Shown piece after piece: positions 26,310 through 33,231 of a stretch of DNA of 64,000 nt. Under the pieces are notes generated by a model. That model was not told the DNA's origin. It saw nothing but the letters and a program-made list of their open reading frames with translations, and did no database searches. Source of the stretch: Collinsella sp. TF08-11AT (lineage in GTDB: Bacteria > Actinomycetota > Coriobacteriia > Coriobacteriales > Coriobacteriaceae). The stretch spans positions 62,001 through 126,000 of the forward strand of contig NZ_QSRL01000001.1 in NCBI RefSeq assembly GCF_003437035.1, read 5' to 3'. The position numbers and the translations under genes are program-made. Each line of letters begins with the position of its first letter. The first letter of the stretch is position 1.

Positions 26310-27770
26310 ATGTACAAGCGCACTAAGATTGTATGCACCATGGGTCCCGCCTGCGATAGCGACGAGACCATCCGCGAGATGATCAAGGCGGGCATGAACG
26401 TCGCCCGTTTTAACTTCTCGCACGGCTCCTACGACGAGCACCACGGTCGCATCGAGCGCGTCCGCCGTATTTCCAAGGAGCTCGGTCTGCCTGTCGGCAT
26501 CCTGCTCGACACCAAGGGCCCCGAGGTCCGCACCGGCCTTCTGGTCGACGGCAAGAAGGTTGCCGTCAAGACCGGCGATAAGATCGTCGTCACCGCTCAG
26601 CCCACGTCCGAGGATTTCCACGGCACCGCTGAGCACATCTCCCTCGACTACCTGGCTCTGCCCTCCGAGGTCGAGAAGGGCTCCCTCATCCTGATCGATG
26701 ACGGCCTGGTTGCCCTCGAGGTCGAGTCCGTCAGTGGCCAGGACATGACCTGCGTCGTTAAGAACGACGGCCTGATCGGCGAGCGCAAGGGCGTCAACAT
26801 GCCCAACGTCAACATCTCGCTGCCCGCCATCACCGAGCGCGATCGTCAGGACATCCTCTTTGGCCTGACCGAGAACATCGACTACATCGCCGCTTCCTTC
26901 ATCCGTGACGGCGAGTCCGTCCGCGGCATCCGCGAGCTTTGCCGCGAGAACGGCGGCGAGCACGTGACGATCTTCCCGAAGATCGAGTGCGCCTTGGGCG
27001 TCGAGAACTTCGACGAGATTCTCGAGGCTTCTGACGGCATCATGGTCGCCCGTGGCGACCTGGGCATCGAGATCAAGCCCGAGCTCGTTCCGCACATCCA
27101 GAAGGAGATCATCGCCAAGTGCAACGCGGCCTACAAGCCCGTCATCACCGCTACGCAGATGCTCGACTCCATGCAGCAGAACCCGCGCCCGACGCGCGCC
27201 GAGGTTGCCGACGTTGCTAACGCCATTTATGACGGCACCGACGCCGTCATGCTGTCCGGCGAGTCCGCTGCCGGTAAGTACCCGGTCGAGGCCGTCAAGA
27301 TGCAGGCCAGCATTGCTCTCGAGACCGAGAAGTACCTCCCGGCCCACGCTCCGCTCGAGGTTCCGGCCGATGCTCACGGCACCCGCGTCGTCAACAACGT
27401 TGTGGGTATGTCCGCTGTGAACATGGCCACCACCGTTGGCGCCAAGTGCATCACCGTGCCGACGACCACCGGTCGTACCGCTCGCCTGATCTCGCACTTC
27501 CGCCCCAACATGCCGATCTGCGCGTTCTCCCGCCACGAGTGGGCCGTCCAGCAGATGATCATGTACTGGGGCGTTATCCCGCACCAGGCCGAGATTACCC
27601 AGGGCACCGTCAACGGCACGATCGTCAAGGCGATCGAGACCGCTAAGGAGCTCGGCTACGTCGAGGCTGGCGATTTGACCGTCGCTACCGCCGGCGATCC
27701 CCGCATGAGCGTCCAGCTCGAGGACAAGGTCTCCTCGACCAACGTCGCTTACGTCGCTCAGGTGCGTTAA
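26310..27770 (+). CDS. pyk: Pyruvate kinase
   Basis: Converts phosphoenolpyruvate and ADP to pyruvate and ATP in glycolysis. The 486-aa protein begins YKRTKIVCTMGPACDSDETI. It contains NFSHGSYDEHHGRIERVR, LLDTKGPEVRTG, the active-site Lys segment IFPKIECALGVENFDEIL, MVARGDLGIE and DAVMLSGESAAGKYPVE. The C-terminal alpha/beta domain is present; there is no extra PEP-utiliser domain. The ATG 26310 has GGAGGT 6 nt upstream. It is one of few plus-strand genes here and is monocistronic with its own terminator. Its codon choice is strongly biased, in line with high expression. Confidence 0.98.
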   Translation: MYKRTKIVCTMGPACDSDETIREMIKAGMNVARFNFSHGSYDEHHGRIERVRRISKELGLPVGILLDTKGPEVRTGLLVDGKKVAVKTGDKIVVTAQPTSEDFHGTAEHISLDYLALPSEVEKGSLILIDDGLVALEVESVSGQDMTCVVKNDGLIGERKGVNMPNVNISLPAITERDRQDILFGLTENIDYIAASFIRDGESVRGIRELCRENGGEHVTIFPKIECALGVENFDEILEASDGIMVARGDLGIEIKPELVPHIQKEIIAKCNAAYKPVITATQMLDSMQQNPRPTRAEVADVANAIYDGTDAVMLSGESAAGKYPVEAVKMQASIALETEKYLPAHAPLEVPADAHGTRVVNNVVGMSAVNMATTVGAKCITVPTTTGRTARLISHFRPNMPICAFSRHEWAVQQMIMYWGVIPHQAEITQGTVNGTIVKAIETAKELGYVEAGDLTVATAGDPRMSVQLEDKVSSTNVAYVAQVR

Positions 27771-27799
27771 GTCGTACTTGCAAGCATGTTTGCATTGCA

Positions 27800-27836
27800 A
27801 AGGGCCCGGAAGGCTTCGCCTTCCGGGCCCTTTTTC
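27800..27836 (+). terminator. Terminator of pyk
   Basis: Perfect stem GGGCCCGGAAGGC/GCCTTCCGGGCCC with a TTCG-type loop, followed by TTTTTC. Confidence 0.96.
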
Positions 27837-28012
27837 TGTGTCAATGCCGGCACACGGCAAAACACGCACCCATTTCTTTACCAAAAGCGCGAAATCCACC
27901 TTTCGAGGCCCAAAAATAAAGTCCCAAGCGCTAAAAGTGTTCGCCCGATGGCGAAACCACACCTTACCCGACGCTGCTAAATCGTTTTAGCAAGAGCCAG
28001 ATCGACCGCGTT

Positions 28013-28140
28013 TTCGGAAGTATGCGGCAAATTCTGAGACCTCCGAGCACACCCCGTTTTTTCGCAACAAAATGCCTGATAAACTGGCCTCAAAAGCCAG
28101 GTCTGCTCACAGGGTTCAGATTTTGCCGCATACTTCCGAA
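28013..28140. repeat. Inverted-repeat element B (128 bp)
   Basis: Arms of about 42 nt (28013-28056 and 28097-28140) are imperfect reverse complements. The outer 20 nt, TTCGGAAGTATGCGGCAAA, are identical, then CTGA..CC..GAGCA.ACC matches. The AT-rich centre has a smaller GGCCT/AGGCC-type hairpin. It occupies the 420-nt gene-free gap between pyk and the nuclease-like gene and ends 51 nt before that start codon. The remainder, 27840-28012, shows no assignable feature. Confidence 0.75.
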
Positions 28141-28191
28141 TTGACGCTGGCATCGCACGGTCCAAAAGCACATTTCGACCAGGAGGATATC

Positions 28192-29265
28192 ATGGACCTG
28201 ACGCTATGCGGTCAATCCGCTTTTTACTATCACTGTATCCCGCCGCAGGTATTAGGGCTTTACCCCGCCATTAGCCTTGGCAATATGGATCGCAGATGTT
28301 GCGGCCTCGGAAGTCATGCAGTTGTAAAAGACCTACTTCACGCACCGCTTCACAGGTTTGTATTCACTCGAGCACAATCCGGGTCGCGAAGCCTGTTTAA
28401 ATCGCACCTCCTGACCCAAGAGCCGCCTCCCGGATCGTTTAGGCAAACTGAACATGGATTTGATGTCACGTCGCCCGAGTTTACGCTGCTCAGCCTTGCT
28501 ACGCAGGTCTCACGCAACCAGCTACTCATGGCTTGCTACGAGATGTGCGGCTCCTTTGCAGTGTTTAAGCCCTGCGAGCGAACGCAACAACATCTTGATG
28601 AAGCTATTTCGCTTAAGCTCATTCCACCCAACTGCTGCTGGGAGCGTGTTGTCGACACCAAGGGCAATGACACCAATTTGTGGAAGCGCCCGCCGCTCCT
28701 CAGCGCGGCGGATATCGCCGCGTTCGCCAAGCAGGCTGCAGGCCTGCGCGGCGTTAAACAACTGCGCTGGGCGGCCGAGCACATGACGGGGCAGACCGCC
28801 TCGCCCTTCGAAGTACAGGCCTCTATGCTTGTCTCGCTCCCCCGCAACGAGGGCGGCATGGGCATCAACATCGCAAACAACGTGCGCATCCCACTCAGCG
28901 ACGCCGCGCGCTCACTGTATGACAAAACCTGCTGCTACGCCGATATCCTCATAGAGAGCAACACCGACAGCATGGGCGTCATCTTGGAATGCCAAGGCCG
29001 CTCCGCCCACGATGGCGAAGCCGCAAGTCTCTCCGATGCCGAGCGCACCACCGCCCTCACAAGCATGGGCTATGACGTTATCCAGATAACCTATGAGCAA
29101 ATCAAAGACACGAAGAGCTTTAACAACATCGCCGAACTCATCCATAAAAAGGCAGGGCTCCCCTACATCCCAAAGACCGATCAGAAACGCACCACCGAAG
29201 ATGCCCTGCGGCGGGAGCTATTGGTCGATTGGGATGAGCTGTTCGCCGTCAAGCCGGCCGGCTAG
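28192..29265 (+). CDS. Predicted Vsr/DUF559-like nuclease-fold protein (paralog 1)
   Basis: A 357-aa protein with ATG 28192 and RBS AGGAGG. I cannot name the family. The C-terminal part reads ADILIESN..GVILECQGRSAHDGE..DAERTTALTSMGYDVIQIT, a pattern like the Vsr/DUF559 PD-(D/E)XK nucleases (acidic residue, E-x-Q/G, H, DxxR, then a GYxV strand). The N-terminal two thirds share with the 53933-55036 gene the motifs PGSF, SPEF..A, GLRG, and SPxE....M..SLP..GG. GC is lower than in its neighbours, suggesting transfer. Its stop codon touches the stop of the convergent PLC-like gene. Confidence 0.6.
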   Translation: MDLTLCGQSAFYYHCIPPQVLGLYPAISLGNMDRRCCGLGSHAVVKDLLHAPLHRFVFTRAQSGSRSLFKSHLLTQEPPPGSFRQTEHGFDVTSPEFTLLSLATQVSRNQLLMACYEMCGSFAVFKPCERTQQHLDEAISLKLIPPNCCWERVVDTKGNDTNLWKRPPLLSAADIAAFAKQAAGLRGVKQLRWAAEHMTGQTASPFEVQASMLVSLPRNEGGMGINIANNVRIPLSDAARSLYDKTCCYADILIESNTDSMGVILECQGRSAHDGEAASLSDAERTTALTSMGYDVIQITYEQIKDTKSFNNIAELIHKKAGLPYIPKTDQKRTTEDALRRELLVDWDELFAVKPAG

Positions 29266-30110
29266 CAGCTAGCGATCAGGGGGACTGCGGGAACGTCAGA
29301 AGCAGCAACGCGAGCCGCAAATCCCGCCTCGGTCAGCTCGATGACCTCGGTAAACGTTGCATCGAAAAACTCCTCGGTTAGCAGGCGATACGGCGGATGA
29401 TCGGGCTCGCCGGGGTTTTCGCGTACAATCTCGTGCATGACGCCGATAGTCTTGAGCACATATTCTTTATGGATGGGATACTGCCCAAAACGCGTCGCAG
29501 CGGTATAGAGGCGATCGGTCGCACGCGGAATGGAAACGATGCCCAGCGTCTTGCCAAACCAGTCAAAATCGCCCTGCTTTTTAATGCGGAATTCCTCGCA
29601 CGGCTTGCCGCCGTGTGCTTCCAGATACTGGTTCACACGCGTGTTCCATACCGTGTCGGCCACCAGATGCGACCAGACGCCCAGCGTTAAATCGAGCAGC
29701 GACTGCGCCACATCTTCGGACGCAAGCGAGAACTCACAGGCGCCGGGACCGACAACCGGCTCGGCATCCCTGTAGCGCTGAGGATAGTGCACGCGGTTCA
29801 GTCGCTCGCGCTCCTCGACAATCGAGGTAGCCTCAGCAGGTTCGCCCGCGGGTGCGCCTTTAAGCAGCGGCGTCACATAGGTATCCCAGAACTCGTGCTC
29901 GCGTGGTTTGGGGATAGGCTCGGGCTTAGCAAAGTGCGTGATGCGGTACGGGATGGGATCGGCAATGCCGGGAACCATGTAGCCCACAAAGATGTCCGGA
30001 ACCACGCAGCCAAACAAAAAGGCATTGCGGTCGCGCACGCTATCGGCAAGCACGCTAGCACGTGTCAGCAAGCGCTCCGTTTGAGCGATATGAATGTTCC
30101 AGCTTGGCAT
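29262..30110 (-). CDS. Zinc-dependent phospholipase C-like hydrolase
   Basis: A 282-aa protein resembling the zinc-dependent PLC/S1-P1 nuclease fold used by bacterial uncharacterised hydrolases. It starts MPSWNIHIAQTERLL (a free N-terminal Trp/His region is a metal ligand in the fold), then FLFGCVVPDIFVGYM with an Asp ligand, THFAKPEP, and LGVWSHLVADTVWN with His and Asp. The second ATG (30110) is chosen because GGGGGTTG precedes it; ATG 30122 is also possible. There is no signal peptide, so it acts in the cytosol unless exported another way. Substrate unknown. Confidence 0.7.
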   Translation of the reverse strand: MPSWNIHIAQTERLLTRASVLADSVRDRNAFLFGCVVPDIFVGYMVPGIADPIPYRITHFAKPEPIPKPREHEFWDTYVTPLLKGAPAGEPAEATSIVEERERLNRVHYPQRYRDAEPVVGPGACEFSLASEDVAQSLLDLTLGVWSHLVADTVWNTRVNQYLEAHGGKPCEEFRIKKQGDFDWFGKTLGIVSIPRATDRLYTAATRFGQYPIHKEYVLKTIGVMHEIVRENPGEPDHPPYRLLTEEFFDATFTEVIELTEAGFAARVAASDVPAVPLIASC

Positions 30111-30190
30111 AGCAACCCCCATAAAAAACCTGGATAACTATACCATCACGGCAAAGCCGCGCGGGCGGCTACGCATCCTCTACGCAGCAA

Positions 30191-30961
30191 CTATTCCGCA
30201 GCACCGCTCTCGGTTCCATACGACGGCGAAGGCGCCTCGACCACATGGTGATATCGATCGATATAGATGGCACGGGCCCCCAAGCGGCGCACCAAATCTT
30301 GATGGTGCGTACTCATCAAAACCGTCTTACCGGCAGCAACGTAGGCCAGCAAAAAGTTGACTACGATGTCGCACGAGTCCTCATCGAGCCCGTTGGTGGG
30401 CTCATCGAGCACTAGGATATCGGGGTTCATCGATACGACTGCCGCCAGCGCAACGCGCTTCTTTTGCCCGCCCGAAAGCTGATAGGGCGAGGCATCGACC
30501 AGATCGGCAACCTGGAACAGCTCCATGGCATCGCGGACGCGGCGCTCGAGCTCGTCTGTCGGCAGCCCCATCTGCGCGGGGCCAAAAGCAACTTCCTCGC
30601 CCACCGTAGCGCAGAACAGCTGGGCGTCGGCATTCTGGAACACAAAGCCCACGCGCTGATGGAACCGCTGAGCGGCTGCGGAATCCTTGAGATATGCCGC
30701 ATCGATCACGTGCCCGTCAAACAGGCACGCACCCGCGTCCGCTAGTTCAAGACCGTTGATAAGGCGCATAATCGTCGTCTTACCGCAGCCGTTAGGACCA
30801 AGCAGAGCAACGAGCTCCCCACGGTTCACCCGCAATGAAACGCCGTCGACCACCGTATGGCCCGCATAGGAGAACATCACGTCGCGAAACTCGATGAGCG
30901 GCGTGACCTCGGCGCCGGCAGCACCGCTCGCACCCATCGCGTTATTCGTATCGTTTGCCAA
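30191..30961 (-). CDS. cbiO: Nickel/cobalt ECF transporter ATP-binding protein
   Basis: ATPase subunit of the CbiMQO/NikMQO metal importer. The 256-aa protein has LIEFRDVMFSYAGHTVVDGVSL, Walker A LLGPNGCGKTTI, the Q-loop region VGFVFQNADAQLF, signature LSGGQKKRVALA, Walker B DILVLDEPTNGLD and the switch His in LMSTHHQDL. The start codon is TTG at 30961 with GGAAGGGCGG upstream. An ATG at 30937 is the alternative. Last gene of the cbiMQO operon. With the operator upstream, nickel is the likelier metal. Confidence 0.93.
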   Translation of the reverse strand: MANDTNNAMGASGAAGAEVTPLIEFRDVMFSYAGHTVVDGVSLRVNRGELVALLGPNGCGKTTIMRLINGLELADAGACLFDGHVIDAAYLKDSAAAQRFHQRVGFVFQNADAQLFCATVGEEVAFGPAQMGLPTDELERRVRDAMELFQVADLVDASPYQLSGGQKKRVALAAVVSMNPDILVLDEPTNGLDEDSCDIVVNFLLAYVAAGKTVLMSTHHQDLVRRLGARAIYIDRYHHVVEAPSPSYGTESGAAE

Positions 30962-31005
30962 AACGCCGCCCTTCCCTACTCACATCGACAGTTCGACCGT
31001 CCGCG

Positions 31006-31842
31006 CTACAACACCGCGCACAACACGACGAGCAACGCCACAACGGCCGCGTAAACGGCATCGCGCCAGCCAAACCCGGCGCTCGCGGGCGCCGGATACA
31101 CGCCGGCAAAGCCGCGGCACAGCATAGCCTCGTCCATCGCGCGGCTGCATTCCATCGCCTTGATAAACGTCATGCCCATGATACCCGCCAGCGAGTCGGT
31201 GCGCGAAAAACCCGCAGGCGCACGACCCACGCTGCGCAGCATGACCGATTCGCACAGATCGTGCGCCGTGCGTCCCAGCACCTCGATGTGTTTGAGCGCC
31301 ATATCAAACGTAAAGATAACTTCGTCGGGTAGATGCAGCATCTTGAGCGCCGCCGACATGCGGCTCCAGGTGAGCGTCCATGAAACGCCCAGCACCAGCG
31401 ACACGTTTATGAACGTCTTGAGCGCGATCTTGAGCATGGCGCCCGTGGCAGACGCGCCCAGCAGCAGGGCGGGCAGTGCCAGAACCACGGCAAGCCCCGC
31501 GGCTGCAAGTGCCGGCACAAAGGTCGCACGCAGTCCGCGCGCGGGGCGCACCGCGACCAGTACCAACGAAATCGCCGCCATCAGCATCAGGTACAGTGGG
31601 CTTTGCGTCAGGCACACGCACAGAACGCAGACGAACATCCCCACCAGGCGCACCGGAGCCGAAACGAAAGAAAGGGCGCGGTCGACCATCGACCCGCCCT
31701 CGTGCGCGCCTCCACCCAGGCGAACCCGCTCAAGCAGGCTCGCCAGGTGCAGGACGTTCTTTTGCATCCCGCGATGACGAGCCCCCGTAGGCTCGTAACG
31801 CTCCTCGACCGCAAGCCAACTAGGCAGCTCGGCTATTGCCAT
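31006..31842 (-). CDS. cbiQ: Nickel/cobalt ECF transporter permease (T component)
   Basis: A 278-aa membrane protein of the CbiQ/EcfT family. It has about five hydrophobic segments and the cytosolic coupling helices with Ala-Arg-Gly-type motifs, here MLRSVGRAP and AMDEAMLCRGFAG, which contact the ATPase. ATG 31842 overlaps the end of cbiM by 23 nt. GTG 31848 is an alternative start. Its neighbours cbiM and cbiO complete the transporter. Confidence 0.9.
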   Translation of the reverse strand: MAIAELPSWLAVEERYEPTGARHRGMQKNVLHLASLLERVRLGGGAHEGGSMVDRALSFVSAPVRLVGMFVCVLCVCLTQSPLYLMLMAAISLVLVAVRPARGLRATFVPALAAAGLAVVLALPALLLGASATGAMLKIALKTFINVSLVLGVSWTLTWSRMSAALKMLHLPDEVIFTFDMALKHIEVLGRTAHDLCESVMLRSVGRAPAGFSRTDSLAGIMGMTFIKAMECSRAMDEAMLCRGFAGVYPAPASAGFGWRDAVYAAVVALLVVLCAVL

Positions 31843-32905
31843 GAGCACCGCTTTCCTTGACCGTCAGCGAGACCAGGCGGAATGCGATGGTGAGCACCGC
31901 CACGCCAATCACGCCCGAAAGAATATACATCGCGGCCTGGCCGGCAAAGCCAAGGCCCTGCTCCTCGGAATAGGCCTGCAGATAATCGCCCGTGGGCAGA
32001 GCGTCGGCAAAGGTCGGGGTATCGAGACCGACCGAAGCCTGCAGGCTGTCGTCGCCAGCCTCCTGAACGGCGGTCGCGGCGCCCTCGGCGTCCCACTCGC
32101 CCCAGGCGTCACCCGTGGCCAGCAGACCCAGCGGCGTGGCCACAACAAGCACGGCGACCAGGATGAGCGTGGGAATCAGGGAAGTCTTCTTGGCAGCAGC
32201 GCCCTCGGCAGCAAGCTGGCCATCGACGGCCTCGGGCCCGACGATAATGCTCGGCGCCGTCTTCTTAATGAAACCGTAGATGGCGGCCGTCGCCACGCCC
32301 TCAACCACACCGGCAACCAGCATGTGCGGAATCAGCATAGCGGGAATGGAAACCGACAGCGGGAAGGGGCAGTACAGCGGCGCGCCCGAAGCGTTGGTGA
32401 AGAGCATCGGCTGAATACCAAACTCGATTGCCGCGCACAGGGCCGCCAGGCACAGGCCGACCCAGCCGCTCACGATGGCAGAAACCGAGGTGCCCCAGCT
32501 CTTGTCGTGCAGACGGCTGTTGAGCGCACGGAACACGATAGCAGCGACAAACGGCAGCACAAAGGCCATGTTAAAGCAGTTGGCGCCAAACGACAGAACG
32601 CCGCCGTCGCCAAACAGCAGCGCCTGCAGCGCCAGCGCGACCGAGACAGCGATAGCCGCGGCCTCGGGGCCCAGCAGCAGCGCGATGAGTGCGCCGCCGA
32701 CGGCGTGGCCTGTGGTGCCGCCGGGCAGCGGAACGTTAAACATCATGAGCAAGAAGGAGAATGCGGCGCAGATGCCCAGGAACGCCATATGCTCGCGATC
32801 GAGCGTGGCGCGCACCTTTTTGATGCAGTGAACCCATACGGGCACCATCGCCACCGCCATAACGGCATCGGTCTGCGGGGACAGATAATTATCGGGAATA
32901 TGCAT
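31820..32905 (-). CDS. cbiM: Nickel/cobalt transporter substrate-binding CbiM with fused CbiN-like domain
   Basis: A 361-aa S component. The N-terminus MHIPDNYLSPQTD matches the CbiM/NikM consensus, whose His2 coordinates the metal after insertion of the N-terminus into the protein. Residues up to about 230 hold the multi-span core (NVPLPGGTTGHAVGG, LLFGDGGVLSFGANCFNM). The C-terminal region has two helices flanking an extracytoplasmic loop with AWGEWD, as in PDGLE/CbiN-like domains, so M and N functions are fused. I chose ATG 32905 over 32917 because His2 is then correctly placed and GAGAGGG lies upstream. First gene of the operon. Confidence 0.93.
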   Translation of the reverse strand: MHIPDNYLSPQTDAVMAVAMVPVWVHCIKKVRATLDREHMAFLGICAAFSFLLMMFNVPLPGGTTGHAVGGALIALLLGPEAAAIAVSVALALQALLFGDGGVLSFGANCFNMAFVLPFVAAIVFRALNSRLHDKSWGTSVSAIVSGWVGLCLAALCAAIEFGIQPMLFTNASGAPLYCPFPLSVSIPAMLIPHMLVAGVVEGVATAAIYGFIKKTAPSIIVGPEAVDGQLAAEGAAAKKTSLIPTLILVAVLVVATPLGLLATGDAWGEWDAEGAATAVQEAGDDSLQASVGLDTPTFADALPTGDYLQAYSEEQGLGFAGQAAMYILSGVIGVAVLTIAFRLVSLTVKESGAHGNSRAA

Positions 32906-32929
32906 GAGCCCTCTCAATCAGAACGTTGT

Positions 32930-32957
32930 GTGTTACGTTTCCAACAATCCGTAACAC
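32930..32957. promoter_or_regulatory. NikR-like operator upstream of cbiM
   Basis: A perfect 7-bp inverted repeat GTGTTAC-N14-GTAACAC lies 25 nt upstream of the cbiM start. From memory this matches the GTGTTAC-N13/14-GTAACAC operator described for NikR in some delta-proteobacteria, so nickel-dependent repression of cbiMQO is the simplest reading. No nikR gene lies in this window. The rest of the 325-nt gap to pheT holds the structured element at 33125-33219. Confidence 0.65.
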
Positions 32958-33124
32958 CGACTCTGCATACTAACAAAAAGGCGCACCGCCCACAACGCAG
33001 CACGCCCTTGCAATACGTACGTTATTAGCCCAGGTCCACGCACCGCCCAATAAAGGGCCCATGCACTCCCAACTTTCCGGTCACCCGGAAGAAGGTGCGA
33101 TCCGCTCGCAACAAGGTTAACGCA

Positions 33125-33219
33125 GGAACCCGCCCCCGAGAGGGGTTTTCTAAGGCAACATCCCGCAGCCGCGAAGTGGCGAGGACGTTGCCGTGAAAAC
33201 CCCGCAGGGGGCGGGTTCC
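33125..33219 (-). ncRNA. Structured 3' element (copy 2) after pheT
   Basis: Starting 12 nt after the pheT stop on the minus strand. The outer stem GGAACCCGCCCC pairs with GGGGCGGGTTCC, the middle GGGGTTTTC pairs with GAAAACCCC, GGCAACGTC pairs with GATGTTGCC, and an inner CGCCACTTCGCGG hairpin closes the structure. It shares with copy 1 the order GCGGGGTTT, GTCCTCGC, CTTCGCG, GGGAT, AAACCCCTC. No T tail follows. Confidence 0.6.
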
Positions 33220-33231
33220 GAACAGCAAAGA

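Noticed and set aside
26271..27962. A 563-codon open frame antisense to pyk
   Set aside because: pyk is a definite gene on the plus strand; the antisense frame has no start signal or known motif.
32906..33124. Cobalamin riboswitch upstream of cbiM
   Set aside because: I could not find a B12-box-like sequence or a suitable fold; the region is short and holds the inverted repeat operator instead.
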